Origin: Stomoxys calcitrans
Taxonomy: Eukaryota; Arthropoda; Insecta; Diptera; Muscidae
Reading direction: 5' to 3'
DNA length: 64,000 nucleotides
NCBI RefSeq assembly: GCF_963082655.1
Contig: NC_081554.1
Span: 66,958,018 to 67,022,017 of the forward strand
Part shown: positions 10,934 to 23,690 of the stretch, piece after piece
How positions within the stretch are numbered: position 1 is the stretch's first letter
How the letters are laid out: every line of letters starts with the position of its first letter
Notes under the pieces: generated by a model
The model's database searches: none
What the model was told of the DNA's origin: nothing
The model's input: the letters and a program-made list of their open reading frames with translations, nothing else
Program-made: the position numbers and the translations under genes

Positions 10934-12243
10934 TTATAACCTCCACCATAGGATGGGGGGTATACTAATTTCGTCATTCTACTCGAAATATTCGTCTGAG
11001 ACCCATAAAGTATATATATTCTTGATCGTCGTGACATTTTATGTCGATCTAGCCATGTCCGTCCGTCCGTCTGTCTGTCGAAAGCACGCAAACTTCCGAA
11101 GGAGTAAAGCTAGCCGCTTGAAATTTGGCACAAATACTTCTTATTAGTGTAGGTCGGCTGGTAATGTACATGGGCCATATCGGTCCATGTTTTGATATAG
11201 CTGCCATATAAACCGATCTTGGGTCTTGACTTCTTGAGCCTCTAGAGTGCGCAATTCTTATCTGATTGGAATGAAATTTTGCACGACGTGTTTTGGTATG
11301 ATATCCAACAAGTGTGCCAAGTATGGTTCAAATTGGTTCATAACCTGATATAGCTGTCATATAAACCGATCTTTGGTCTTGACTTCTTGAGCCTCTAGAG
11401 GGGGTAATTCTTATCCGATTGGAATGAAATTTTGCACGACGTGTTTTGCTGTGATATCCAACAACTGTGCCAAGTATGGTTCAAATCGGTTCATAACCTG
11501 ATATAGCTGTCATATAAACCGATCTTGGGTCTTGACTTCTTGAGCCTCTAGAGAGCGCAATTCTTATCCGATTTGAATGAATTTTGGCACGACGTGTTTT
11601 GTTATGATATCCAACAACTGTGCCAAGTATGGTTCAAATCGGTTCATAACCTGATATAGCTGCCATATAAACCGATCTTGGGTCTTGACTTCTTGAGCCT
11701 CTAGAGTGCGCAATTCTTATCCGATTGGAATGAATTTTGGCACGTAGTATTTTGTTGTGATATCCAACAACTGTGCCAAGTATGGTTCAAATCGGTTCAT
11801 AACCTGATATAGCTGTCATATAAACCGATCTGGGATCTTGACTTCTTGAGCCTGTAGAGGTCGCAATTATTATTCGATTTGCCTGAAATTTTGTACGACG
11901 GATTCGCTCATGACCATCAACATACGTATTTATTATGGTCTGAATCGGTCTATAGCCCGATACAGCTCCCAAATAAATCGATCTCTCTATTTTACTTCTT
12001 GAGCCCCCAAAGGGCGCAATTCTTATTCGAATTGGCTGACATTTTACACAGGTCTCCAACATATAATTTAATTGTGGTCCAAACCGGACCATATCTTGAT
12101 ATCGCTCTAATTGCAGAGCAAATCTTTTCTTATATCCTGTTTTGCCTAAGAAGAGATGCCGGTAAAAGAACTCGACAAATGCGATCCATTGTGGAGGGTA
12201 TATAAGATTGGGCCCGGCCGGACTTAGCACGCTTTTACGTGTT
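10934..12243 (+). mobile_element. DINE-1/Helentron-like element A (type 2, complete)
   Basis: The head (TAACCTCCACCATAGGATGGG, TATATATTCTTGATCGTCGTGAC, GATCTAGCCATGTCCGTCCG) resembles the Drosophila INE-1/DINE-1 5' block. The body holds about five monomers of 152-154 bp, each with GATCTTGGGTCTTGACTTC (11215, 11369, 11520, 11674, 11828). The tail has GTGGAGGGTATATAAG, the reverse complement of the head, then a GC-rich hairpin GGGCCCGGCCGGAC and an end in CTTTTACGTGTT. Subterminal inverted repeats plus a 3' hairpin are the known hallmarks of Helentron-type non-autonomous elements. No protein is encoded. Confidence 0.87.
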
Positions 12244-13574
12244 TTGCATTTTTTCGGATATTAATTATGCGATTTTGAGCTTGTTTTTTGGAGAAAAAAC
12301 ATAGGAGTTGCACTAATCCGAATTTTTTGCCATAAACTTCAATACTGTATACTCAACTCGAAAAAATTTTTCGCATCAAAAATTGCAAATTTTCATAAGG
12401 GGTTAGCCTTTACTAAAAAAATGCAAAAACAAAATAAAATGTGAAATTTTAAGTAATTTTGTTAATTGTTCGAATTTTCTTCGAATTTCGAATTGCGGAA
12501 TGCTGGAAAAATCTCGAAATTCGAAAAAATTAAGGAGTTACAGCGTTGTTGGCCTTGAAAAGGACTTTAAATTTGTACGCCCAAAAAAAAATTGGTTTTG
12601 GAGATATTTTTCACAGAAAACTTTACAGTATTGCTTCATCCAGCACCTCTACGGAAAGAGTTTTTCCTCACGAATCCAACGGTGTCTGAGTCGGCTCTGC
12701 CCGACTTAAGCCCATACTTACCTATTTTAGATAATTTCAACATTCTTACGCTTTAAAATTTAGTAATAAATTTACGATTTCAGCCACTGTTTTTGTTTTT
12801 TTTTTTTTGTACAGCATCGTATGCACCGAAGATGGGTAAGTATGGATAACCATCCATTGTTGCCAATGTATTGCATGACCACAAATCTCTAAATATCCCA
12901 CTTTTAACCCCAATTTTGGAGGAACACACACTTGCACACGTTAGGAAAACCTACATAGAAATATCACTTTGTCCGTCCTGCATATGAAACCACATTGCCC
13001 GCCGCCAACATACCTTGTCCGACAAACATACCAACCACATAATCATGTTTCCTTCATGTTTTCTGTGTCTCTTTGCAGTGGCCAAAATAAATCCTGTGTT
13101 TCATCCACGACTCCAATGCCCATATGGAAGGATGTTTGTGTTTGTTTGTATGTGCAGGTACTCGTCAAACTTTGCTGCAGCTTTTGTTTTTGTTTGGCCG
13201 GAAAGCATGTTAAACTTACAACGTACATTCTCTCACTCACTCTTTACCTCGCCGTGTCGTCGAACATGCAGTACTGCTCCAGTGCTTGTAAACAATTTGA
13301 AAATCGAAACTTTATCATCGTCAGCACCATCATCATCGGCTGCAGCACCAACATCCTTATGATCATCATCATCATCATCCTATTCATGCTATGCCCGGTA
13401 TTGCCTTTAGGATAAGTTTAGATAAAAAGAAGAAAACATCAAAAAAAAGTAAAACAATAGCCCAACTTTTGTTTTAATTTATTTCTTGCACTATTTGTCT
13501 GCAAATTGTTCCCAGTATGTATTGTAAGATAAAGAACATACAATATGAGGGTAATTTGAAAAATTTCTTATAAA
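12244..13574. other. AT-rich unique DNA, no gene supported
   Basis: No homology signal. Small ORFs occur on both strands around 12.97-13.42 kb, but they overlap each other and have no domain. There is a short (ATC)n-like run near 13350. Confidence 0.4.
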
Positions 13575-13680
13575 ATAACGGGTTTTTAGAGAGCACATCT
13601 AGCCGATTACTGGCTTAGGTGTATGTCTATAGTGGCATGGGGCAGATTACTAACTGCACCCTTGGCTTGACTGTATAGAC
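13575..13680. repeat. Dispersed repeat with GCCGATTACTGGCT core
   Basis: The sequence AGAGAGCACATCTAGCCGATT, GGCATGGGGCAGATTACTA and CTGCACCC is shared with 40990-41095. That second copy ends in CCTAACTTAACCTAACTT. Family unknown; non-coding. Confidence 0.65.
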
Positions 13681-13990
13681 ATGGGCTTTAACATAGACAC
13701 ACAAAAAATAGTCTACAGGCGTTTAATCGCACGATCACCGAACTCCTCTCTCAATAAGTCCATTGTTACTCATGCTTTGTGGCACCGTCTTGTTGAAACC
13801 TCATATCATGCAAATCAAACTCTTGTATTTTGGGCAAAAAAAAGTTGGATATCATCTCACAGTAACTCTCACCGTTCACAGTTACATAACGATTCGAATT
13901 ATCTTTGAAGAAGTACGGTCCAATGATGCCACTAGCTCATAAGTCGCACCAAACAGTGACTTTTTCTACATGCATTGGTAGCTCTTGCAT
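13681..13990 (-). pseudogene. Tc1/mariner-superfamily transposase remnant, copy 1 (C-terminal half)
   Basis: Read from 13990 down, the minus strand gives MQELPMHVEKVTVWCDL, a stop, SGIIGPYFFKD, RYVTVNGESYCEMISNFFLP, MRFQQDGATKH (with the second catalytic Asp in QQDGAT) and, after breaks, YFLCVYVKAHVYTVK. These are IS630/Tc1/mariner DDE-domain motifs. The N-terminal side is cut at 13990 by the head of the DINE at 13991. The same family recurs at 52785-53325, and its 5' end is at 17020. Confidence 0.82.
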
Positions 13991-16069
13991 TTTTATACCC
14001 ACCTCCGAAGGGATTATATTCATTTTGTCATTCCGTTTGCAACACATCGAAATATCCATTTCCAACCCTATAAAGTATATATATTCTTGATCAGCGTAAA
14101 AATCTAAGACGATCTAGCCATGTCCGTTCGTCCGTCCGTCAGTCTGTTGGAATCACGCTACCATCTTTAAAATAGAGATATTGAGATGGAACTTTGCACA
14201 GGTTCTTTTTTCGTCCATAAGCAGGTTAAGTTCGAAGATGGGCTATATCGGACTATATCTTGATGTAGCCCCCATATAGACCGATCCGCCGATTTACGGT
14301 CTTAAGCCCATAAAAGCCACATTTATTATCCGATTTTTCTAAAACTTGGGACAGTGGGTTGTGTTAAGCCCTTCGACATATTTCTCCAGATCGGTACAGA
14401 TTTGGATATAGCTACCATATAGACTGATCCGCCGATTTAGGGTCTTGGGCCCACAAAAGGCGAATTTATTGTTCGATTTTGGCAAATTTAGGGACATTGA
14501 GTTGATTTAGGGCCTTCGACATTCTTCTTCAATTCCGTTCAGATTTGGATATAGCTATCATATGGTCCGATCTCTCGATTTTTTTGTGCCCATAAAAGGC
14601 GTATTTATTGTCCGATGTCTCCGAAATTTGGGACAGTGAGTTCAGTTAAGTCCCTTCGATATACCTCTGCAATATGGCACAGATCGGTCCAGATTTGAAT
14701 ATATCTGCCACATAAACCGATCTCTTGATTTAAGGTTTTGGGCCCATAAAAGGCGCATTTATTGTCCGATTTTGTCTAAATTTGGAACAGTAAGTTATGT
14801 TAGGCCCTCAAACTTCCTTCTTCAGTTTGGTTGAGATCGTTCCAGATTTGGATAAAGCTGCCATATAGACCGATCTCTCGGTTTAAGGTTTTGGACCCAT
14901 AAAACCTTCATTTATTGTCCGATGTCGCCGAAATTTGGGACAGTGAGTTACATAAGACCCCTCGACATCTTTCTGCAATATAGCCCAGATAGGTCCAGAT
15001 TTGGATATAGCTGTCATATGGTCCGATCTCTCGGTTTAAGATTTGGCTCCATAAAAGGCATATTTACTGTCCGCTGTCGCTGAAATTTTGGACAGTGAGT
15101 TACATAAGACCCCCCGACATCTTTCTGCAATATGGCCCAGATATGGATATAGCTGTCATATTGTCCGATTTCTCGATTTATGGTTTTGTGCCCATAAAAG
15201 GCGTATTTATTTTCCGATGTCTCCGAAATTTGGGACGGTGAGTTGTGCTAGGCCCTTCGACATCCTTCTTCAATTTGGGATAAATCGGTCCAGATTTGAA
15301 TATAGATGACATATAGACCGTTATCTCGATTTGTGCTTTTGGGCCCATAAAAAGCGCATTTATTGTCCGATGTCGCCGAAATTTAGGACAGTGAATTAGA
15401 TTAAGCCTCACGACATACTTCTGTAATATGGCCCAGATCGGTCCAGATTTGGATATAGCTGCCATATAGACCGATCTCTCGATTTAAATTTTTGGGCCAT
15501 AAAAGGCGCATTTAATGTCCGATTTCGTTGAGTTGTGTTGGGCCCTTCGACATCTTTCTTCCATTTGGCCCAGATCGGTCCAGATTTGGATATAGCTGCC
15601 ATATAGACCGATCTCTCGATTTAAATTTTTGGGCCCATAAAAGGCGCATTAAATGTCCCATTTCGCCTAAATTTGGGGCAGCAAGTTATGTTTGGCCCTT
15701 CAACATCCTTCTTCAATTTGGTTGAGATCAGTCCAGATTTGGATATATCTGCCATATAGACCGATCTCCCGATTCAAAATCATGGCCCCATAAAAAGCAC
15801 ATTTATAATCCGATTTTGCTGAAATTCGACACAGTGACTTAATTTAGGCTTTTCGACATCCGTGTCGTATATGGTTAAGATCGGTCTATATTTGAATATG
15901 GCTACCAAAAAGACCAATATTTTGTTCTACAAAATTTAACAATGGCTTGTGCTTATTAGACCACTGAATATTCGAGTGAAATTTGGTCCAAATCGGACCA
16001 TATTTCGATATAGCTGCTATGGAGGCATAAGGTATGTATTTTTCACCGGATTATGACGAAAGATTGTTT
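13991..16069 (+). mobile_element. DINE element B1 (type 1), head present, tail lost
   Basis: Head TATACCCACCTCCGAAGG at 13995, then TATATATTCTTGATCAGCG and GATCTAGCCATGTCCG. The body has about twelve type 1 monomers near 150 bp, each with GATTTGGATATAGCTGCCATA, a CCCATAAAAGGCGCATTTAT core and GGGACAGTGAGTT. The pre-tail phrase TTTTTCACCGGATTATGACGAAAG is present at 16038, but the hairpin end is missing, replaced by the palindrome at 16070. The element interrupts the transposase at 13990. Confidence 0.83.
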
Positions 16070-16093
16070 ACATGTATTCCTTGGAATACATGT
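16070..16093. repeat. 24-bp palindrome at a DINE-DINE junction
   Basis: ACATGTATTCC and its exact reverse complement GGAATACATGT surround a 2-base centre. A near copy (ACATGTATTCC AT GGAACACATGT) is at 17298-17321, again beside DINE sequence and with the same flank GAGTCCC/GGGACTC. Confidence 0.85.
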
Positions 16094-16860
16094 GGGACTC
16101 GGTTGTGCTTATAATGCAAAATTACTAATTGCTACCAAAACACCATGTGCAAAATTTCAGCCAAATCGGATAATAATTGCGACCTCTAGAGGCTCGAGAA
16201 GTCAAGATCCCAGATCGGTTTATATGGCAGCCATATCAGGTTATGAACCGATTTAAACCTTATTTGACACAGTTGTTGAAAGTAAGTTTAAAATACGTCA
16301 TGCTAAATTTCAGCCAAATCGGATAGGAATTGTGCCCTCTAGAAGCTCAAGAAGTAAAGTCCCCAAATTCCCCAGATTTGTTTATATGACAGCTATATAA
16401 GGTTATGAACCGATTTGAACCGTACTTAGCACAATTGTTGGATATCATAACAAAATACTTCGTGAAAAAATTCATTCAAATCGGATAAGAATTGCGCCCT
16501 CTAGAAGCTCAAGAAGTCAAGACCCAAGATGAGTTTATATGACAGCTATATCAGGTTATGCACCGATATGATGCTAAGTACGGTTCAGCTATATCAAAAC
16601 ATGGACCGATTTACAATCCCAACCGACCTACACTAATAGGAAGTATTTGTGCAAAATTTCAAGCGGCTAGCTTTACTCCTTCGAAAGTTATAGTGCTTTC
16701 GACAGACAGACGGACGGACATGGCTAGATCGACATAAAATATCGCGACGATCAAGAGTATATATTCTTTGTGGGGTCTCAGACAAATATTTCGAGTAGTT
16801 ACAAACAGAATAACGAAATTAGTATACCCCCATCCTATGGTGGAAGGTATAAATATCAGC
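16094..16860 (-). mobile_element. DINE element B2 (type 2), inverted, head at right
   Basis: Minus-strand type 2 monomers (GCCCTCTAGAAGCTCAAGAAGTCAAGA at about 16496) end in an inverted head at 16660-16860 (CCCCCATCCTATGGTGGAAGGTATAAA). With B1 it makes a composite that has a head at each outer end and no tail. Confidence 0.82.
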
Positions 16861-17019
16861 TGACTAAAGCTTTAAATTAATTTTTCAATGAGCAGTGTAA
16901 ACGTAGTTTATTTCAATTTCACATTTCATGTTACGAATCGTCTTCTGAATGATTGATCATACGTGATCAAATAGCCAGTTTAAATCGTTCTTAAGTGTTT
17001 CTAGGCGATGTTTGTTCTA

Positions 17020-17200
17020 AAGGGTGATTTTTTAGCTGTTATCTTTTTGGCAACACTTGTTAAACACCTAACGCACGTTTCGTGTTTTCTTTCATTGTTC
17101 AACACCTTCAGTTTGGTCTCTAATTTAACCATGAATCGTTTTATAAAAGAACAACGCTTGTAAATAATTTAATTTTTTTTTTATCAAAATGTGTGCTCTG
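17020..17200 (+). pseudogene. 5' end of a Tc1/mariner-type transposon
   Basis: A terminal-repeat-like start (AGGGTGATTTTTTAGCTGTT at 17021) is followed at 17131 by ATG and MNRFIKEQRL, a stop at 17161, then I, a second stop, FFFYQN.CSV. This is the N-terminus (helix-turn-helix start) of a mariner-like transposase of the type whose C-terminal halves lie at 13681 and 52785. It is cut at about 17200 by unrelated sequence. Confidence 0.7.
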
Positions 17201-17657
17201 TTAACCCTCCGGCTGCCAAGAAGGTCCCTGGGGTCCCTTTTTCATTTTCAAACTGAAATTACAACTTGATGGTGCATAGGAAGCACAACCGAGTCCCACA
17301 TGTATTCCATGGAACACATGTAAATTTTGCATTATTATCCAATTTGCCTGAAATTTTGTACGACGTATGCTCTCATGACCATCAATATACGTATTTATTA
17401 TGGTCTGAAACGGTCTATAGCCTGATGCAGCTCCCATATAAATCGATCTGTCTATTTTACTTCTTGAGCGGCCCAAAGGGCGCAACTTTTATTCGAATTG
17501 GCTGACATTTTACATAGCTCTCCAACATATAATTTAATTGTGATCCAAACCGGACCATATCTTGATATCGCTCTAATAGCAGAGCAAATCTTTTCTTGTA
17601 TACCTCATTTTGCCTAAGAAGAGATGCCGGGAATAGAACTCGACAAATGCGATCCTT
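17201..17657 (+). mobile_element. DINE fragment C (type 2 tail side)
   Basis: After a non-repeat leader and the second ACATGTATTCC palindrome (17298), the type 2 pre-tail runs from about 17335 (CCTGAAATTTTGTACGACG, GATGCAGCTCCCATATAAATC, CCTAAGAAGAGATGCCGGG). It stops before the terminal hairpin, at GCGATCC followed by a T-run. Confidence 0.72.
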
Positions 17658-19026
17658 GTTTTTTTTTATAAAGGGAAAACAGACGATTGAGTCATTAAAA
17701 CAGGTTTTAATGCTCAGTGTAAACGTAGTATTACAGTTAAAAATTGCTACACAATCGAAAATATGTTGAAAAATTATATTGAAGACTAAACTAGCTTTGA
17801 TGGCTGCTTGCTTTGCCACAAACTTTATTATAATAGTTTGATTTGAGAACTTCACTATGCTATCGTATCACATCCTCTAATCCGCAATTAGTTCACTACC
17901 CTCATATCTTACCTAGAACATATATATGTTCATATAGCATGTTGGAAACTTTGCCAAATAATTTTTCCCATGCTCTACTTAAAGCCAGACCATGTTTTGA
18001 TTTTCAAAATAAACATTTAAGAAAACAAACAATAAAACAATTGTCTAAATTTTGGTTTACTCTTGTGATTTTTCTCCTGTGCCCGTACCCACATTGCCTA
18101 CCTCTGCCAAGACTAACTTCGTTCTAAGCAGTTTTCAGCTCATCTTTTGTTTTATGCATTCTTTTAAATATTTCATTTCATTTGTGTAATGCCACACATT
18201 CGCTTTGCAGTGATGTTAATACCTCAGTGTTTTGTATTCGTAGGCTACCTGTCCGGAAACAACTTTAAGCACTTAACATTTGTTTTATTTTAGTTTTTTT
18301 TTTTCTTTGTAGTATCCCAAAGGATTTCTAGAGTGTTTATTTATATGAACTAAAGTTAAGTTTAGATTTTAAGTTTTACACAACAACCGCATAAACGTAT
18401 GTCTACACACACTTACATACTTTGTAAGCACTTTAGAAGCACATGAATGCATGTTTCCCTGATAATGTTATCGGTATAATAAATGATAAAATCTTATAAA
18501 TCAATAATTGATTTGTTCCCGCCTTAAGGAATTGATTGAAATCATATTTGGAAGGTAAGTAAAATGCGGATTCCATTAAAGCCATTAAGCATATATTAGA
18601 CGATTATTCATTCTTAGGCTATCTTGAATGATTATATAGAACTGGAATTCCAAACTTTGGCGTGTAAACATACACAATTGCATTATCTGGATACTAATAA
18701 AATCTTGAAGAGCCTTCACGATGGTGCCGATGAGATAATGAAACCCAATTATCGAAACGCGTCCACCAGTGGAGTGACATGTGTCCTGCCTTGTCTGTGG
18801 AACTGGCAATTTCTTTTCTTCAAGACTCAATTGTCAATCTCTCCTTTGGATGTTGCATTCGCTTGGTCATTAAGCTCGACTTAAAAGACAATGAAACAAA
18901 AAAAAAAAAAAAAATGACTCGCATGACCGGCCGTTAAAAGCCAAACACATGAAAGAGCCTTTTTTAAGTTTTTAGATGGATCTGATGGAAATTTTGCATT
19001 CAATTATAATACAAAGCATCATAGAA
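17658..19026. other. Unique AT-rich DNA, no gene supported
   Basis: Non-repetitive by eye. ORFs up to 94 codons on either strand have no recognisable motif. There is a poly-A run at 18897-18914. Confidence 0.4.
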
Positions 19027-19290
19027 CATTTTTTACCCACCACCTTAGGATTGGAGCTAGATCCGTTTAGACATTCTGATTACAACACATCGAAATATCC
19101 ATTTCCGACTTTATGAGGTATATATATTTTCGATCGACGTACAGTGGAATAGAAGCGAAAGAAACTAGTAAAACTGTGCCGTGTGAGATCAGGAAGAGAT
19201 ATTTTTTTTAAAGTTGAAATGGTTAAAGCTGAGGTTTTAGCGAGATCGTACGCAAAATTTCAAGGCCCTAAGTTTTTTTTATTTTTTCAC
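19027..19290 (+). mobile_element. DINE head fragment D
   Basis: TTTTTACCCACCACCTTAGG, then CACATCGAAATATCCATTTCCGAC and GTATATATATTTTCGATCG: a type 1 head that breaks off into unrelated sequence near 19145. Confidence 0.65.
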
Positions 19291-19303
19291 ATCATTCATT
19301 TTA

Positions 19304-19539
19304 TTGGGTTGCCCAAAAAGTAATTGCGGATTTTTCATATAGTCGGCGTTGACAATTTTTTTCACAGCTTGTGACTCTGTAATTGCATTCTTTCTTCTGT
19401 CAGTTATCAGCTGTTACTTTTAGCTTGCTTTAGACAAAAAGTGTAAAAAAGTATATTTGATTAAAGTTCAATCTAAGTTTTATTAAAAATGCATTTACTT
19501 TCTTTTAAAAAATCCGCAATTACCTTTTGGGCAACCCAA
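19304..19539. mobile_element. Mariner-type MITE, copy 2 (complete)
   Basis: 236 bp with both TIRs intact (5' TTGGGTTGCCCAAAAAG, 3' GGGCAACCCAA) and a perfect TA duplication on both sides (19302-19303 and 19540-19541). It is very close to copies 1 and 3 in sequence, so these copies are probably young. Confidence 0.95.
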
Positions 19540-19630
19540 TATATATTCTTTTCTCAGACATTCGCTCAAAAAAGAGGGGAGGAATTGCATATTTTTGAAA
19601 AAATTTAAATTTAAATTGAAAAATTTTAAG

Positions 19631-21222
19631 AAACAAGTAAAAAGGCGTTAAGTTCGGCCGGGCCGAACTTTGGATTCCCACCACCTCGATTATATATGTA
19701 AACCACCTTAGCCAATAATCCGGTGAAAAATGCATAAATTATGCCCCCATAACAGCTTTAACCAAATAATGTCCGACTTGGACCAAATTCGACACGGATA
19801 TTGAGTGGTCTGTTAAGAACAAGTCATTGTTCAATTTTGTAGAACAAAATATTGGTATTTTTGGTGGATATTTTCAAATATAGACCGATCTGAACCAAAT
19901 TTCATCGAAATCGAATTATAAATATGCCTTTTAGGGGGCCAAGGCTTTAAATCGAGAGATCGGTTTATGTGGCAGCTATATCAAAATCTGAACCGGTCTG
20001 GGCCAAATTGAAGAGTGCTGATGAAGGGCCTAACACAACTCACTGTGCCAAATTTCGGCGAAATCGGACTATATATGCATATATATGCCTTTAATAGGCC
20101 CAAAACCTTAAATCGAGAGATCGGTCTATATGGCAGCTATATCCAAATCTGGACCGATCTGGGCCAAATTGCAAAAATATATCGAAGAACCTAACGCAAC
20201 TTACTGTCCCAAATTTCGGCGATATCGGACAATAAATGCGCCTCTTATGGGCCCAAAACCATATATCGAGAGATCGGTCTATATGGCAGCTATATGCAAA
20301 TCTGAGGCGATCTGATCCAAATTAAAGAAGAATATTTAAGGGCCTATCACAACTCACAGTCCCAAATTTCGGCGAAATCGGACAATAAATGTGCCTTTTA
20401 TAGGCCCAAGCACATAAATTGAGAGATCGGTTTATATGGCAGCTATATCCAATCTGGACCGATCTGTGCCGTATTGAATGAATATGTCGAAGAACCTAAC
20501 GCAACTCACTGACCGAAATTTCGGCGATATCGGACAATAAATGCGCCTCTTATGGGCCCAAGACCTTAAATCAAGAGATCGGTCTATATGGCAGCTATAC
20601 CCAATCTGGACCGATCTGGGCCAAATTGCAGAAATATGTCGAAGAACCTAACACAACCACAGTCCCAAATTTAGGCGATATCGGACAATAAATGCGCTTC
20701 TTATGGGCCCAAGACCTTAAATCTAGAAATCGGTCTATATGGCAGCTATAACCAAATCTGGACTTATCTGGGCCAAATTGCAAAAATATATCGAAGAACC
20801 TAACGCAACTTACTGTCCCAAATTTCGGCGATATCGGACAGTAAATGCGACTCTTATGGGCCCAAAACCATATACTGGACCGATTTTTGCCATATTGAAG
20901 AAGGGTGTCGACAGGCCTAACACAACTCACTGCCCCAAATTTCAGCAAAATCGGATAATAAATGCGGCCTAAGACCGTAAATCGGCGGATCGGTCTATAT
21001 GGGAGCTATATCAAGATATAGTCCGACATCTTCGAACTTAACCTGATTATGTATAAAAAAAGTTTCTGTGCAAAGTTTCAGCTCAATATCTCTATTTTTA
21101 AGACTGTAGCGTGATTTCCACAGACAGACGGACGGATATACTTTATAGGGTCGGAAATAGATATTTCGATATGTTGCAAACAGAATGACAAAATGAATAT
21201 ACCCCCATCCTTTTGTATAAAA
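19631..21222 (-). mobile_element. DINE element E (type 1, complete, inverted)
   Basis: Tail on the left (AACAAGTAAAAAGGCGTTAAG, TTCGGCCGGGCCGAA, CCCACCACCTCG) and inverted head on the right (GACGGACGGATATAC, CAGAATGACAAAATGAATATA, CCCCCATCC to 21222). The body has about eight monomers near 153 bp (TCGGTCTATATGGCAGCTATA). No ORF of note. Confidence 0.88.
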
Positions 21223-21289
21223 ACTAATAGAAATATCTTCATTTGAATTTGCAGATACAAGTGTCTTTAAAAAAAAAAAAAACAAAAAT

Positions 21290-21957
21290 AAATAATGCCC
21301 AAAATTTTTCACAGAAATACCAAAAAAACGACCGATATATAGGGGAGCTTTATCTAAATCTGAACCGATTTTGATGAAATTTTTCAGATATGTTAAGTTC
21401 AGTAACAAAACAGCTCGTGCCAAATTTTGTGCAGATCGGTTAAAAATTGTAGCTACAAAAAACGACCGATATATAGGGGAGCTTTATCTAAATCTGAACC
21501 GATTTTGATGACATTTTTCAGATATGTTAAGTTCAGTAACTAAACAGCTCGTGCCAAATTTTGTGCAGATCGGTTAAAAATTGTAGCTACTACGCCCATT
21601 TAAGTGCAAATCGGGCGATACATTTATATGGGAGCTATATCTAAATCTGAACCGATTTTTACCAAAATCAATAGCCAATAGTCCTTGGGCCAAAAAATTG
21701 ATATGTGCAAAATTTCGGGATGATTGGACAACAAATACGATCTGCACTTTGATTACAATAATACAGGGACTCACAGACGGACGGACGGCCAGACGGAGGG
21801 ACGGACAGACGGACATGGCTAAATCGAATTAGAAAGTGATTCTAAGTCGATCGGTATACTTATCAATGGGTCTAGCTCTTCTCCTTCTTAGAGTTGCAAA
21901 CAAATGGACAAACTTATAGTACCCTGTACCACAGTGGTGGTGTAGGGTATAAACATA
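21290..21957 (-). mobile_element. DINE-like element F (type 4) with 134-bp tandem pair
   Basis: Right end is an inverted head of another subfamily (GTACCACAGTGGTGGTGTAGGGTATAAAC, with GACGGACAGACGGACATGGCTAAATCGA). To the left, 21320-21453 is repeated at 21454-21587 with an offset of 134 bases and only about two differences. The tail is not clear. Confidence 0.72.
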
Positions 21958-22015
21958 AATCCAAATGGTGGAACGGGTCTTTAGAAATTGAGAAACTCAA
22001 GGAGTTTTCCCATTT

Positions 22016-23043
22016 GTATACCCTCCACCATAGGATGGGGGTATACTAATTTCGTCATTCTGTTTGTAACACCTCGAAATATGCGTCTAGGATCCCATAA
22101 GGAAAATATATTCTGGATCGTCGTCACATTTTATGTCGATCTAGCTATGACCGCCCGTCTGTCCGTCTGTCGAAAGCATGCTTACTTTCGAAAGAGTAAA
22201 GCTAGCCGCCTTAAATTTTCCACGAATACTTTTCGTAGGTCAGTTGGGATTGTAAATGGGCCATATCGGTCCATATTTTGATATAGCTGCCCTATAATCC
22301 GATCCAGGATGTTGACTTCTTGAGTCACTAGAGGGCGCAATTCTTATCCGATTTGGCTGAAATTTCGCACGAAATATTTTTTTATGATTTCCAACAACTG
22401 TATTAGGTTTGGTTCAAATAGGTCCATAACCTGATATAGCTGCCATATAAACCGATATGGGGTCTTGACTTCTTCTGCCTCTATAGGGCGCAATTCTAAT
22501 CCGATTTGGCTAAAATTTTGCTTGTGGTGTTTTTTTGACTTCCAACAACTGTGATATAACTGATATAGCTGCGATATAAACCGATCTTGAATCTTGACTT
22601 CTTGAGCCACTAGAGAGCCCAATTCTTATCCGATTTGCCTGAAAATTTGCAAGAGATATTTTGTTATGACTTCTAATAACTGTGCCAAACATGGTTTTAA
22701 TTGGTCCATAACCTGATATAGCTGCCATATAAACCGATCTGGTATCTTAACTTTCTGAGCATCTAGAGGTCGCAATTATTATCCCATTTGGCTGAAATTT
22801 TGTACAATGAATTCTCTCATGAACTTCAACATACGTGGCTATTATGGTCACAGGCTAATACAGCTCCCATATATAGGCTAATACAGCTCCCCCATTTTAC
22901 TTGTTGAGCCCATTAAGAGCGCACTTTTTATTCGAATAGCTCCAATATCATAGCAATTCTTTCCTTTTATCATATTTTTGCCTAAAAGAGATACCGGGAA
23001 AAGAACTCGACAAATGCGATCCATGGTGGAGGGTACATAAGAT
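22016..23043 (+). mobile_element. DINE element G (type 2, tail hairpin missing)
   Basis: Complete head at 22016 (TATACCCTCCACCATAGGATG) and about five type 2 monomers. The tail is kept only to CCATGGTGGAGGGTACATAAGATG (23043) and lacks the TTCGGCC hairpin. Confidence 0.84.
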
Positions 23044-23079
23044 GCATTGTGGATAAGCAACCATCGATCTAATACTTCA

Positions 23080-23250
23080 AGTTTCATCTTTAAGATCTGG
23101 TGGATCTAAATGGCGTTCACCAGGACATGGTAGCAGTAGTGACGCAAAGCCTGAGCGTGAATACAGTTTATAGAAGAGATCATCCCTCACCAACCTGGCA
23201 AACCAACTTCGCTCCGGAAGATGCAGCGGCCTAATGTTCAACTGGACTAT
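23080..23250 (+). pseudogene. LINE C-terminal scrap
   Basis: LANQLRSGRCSGLM (near 23185-23235) resembles the LAQLRSGRCSRLN segment before the knuckle of Jockey-type elements. Short and broken, so the assignment is tentative. Confidence 0.4.
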
Positions 23251-23299
23251 GGGAAAGCTTTAAAATTTTAACTAAATAAGACGAAAATTTGCGGCTTCC

Positions 23300-23690
23300 G
23301 GGGACTAAAGATTTTAAATCGGGAGATCGGTTTATATGGTAGCTATATCAGTTTATAAGCCTATTTGGACAGTACTTTGCACAGTTATTGGAAGTCATAG
23401 CAGAACATCACATGCAAAATTTAAACCAAATCAGATAAAAATTGGGGCGTCCAAAGGCTCAAGAATTCAAATCGGGCGATCGGATTATATGGGAGCTATA
23501 ATAGGTTATAAGCCAATTTGAATCGCACTTGGCACAGTTGTTGGAAGTCATAATAGAACACTTTGTGCAAATTTTTATACAAATCGCACAAAAATTGCGG
23601 ATTTTAAGGACTCAAGAATTTAAATAGGTAGATCGGTTTATATGGGAGCTATACCAAGTTATAGACTGGTTTATACCGTATTTGGCGAAT
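23300..23690 (-). mobile_element. DINE body fragment H
   Basis: About two and a half inverted monomers (GATCGGTTTATATGGTAGCTATATCAG, AAGAATTCAAATCGGGCGATCGG, TATGGGAGCTATA), with no head or tail. Confidence 0.65.

Noticed and set aside
12969..13415. 148- and 115-codon ORFs
   Set aside because: Overlapping frames in the same DNA, low-complexity Ile/Ser ends from an ATC run, no domain.
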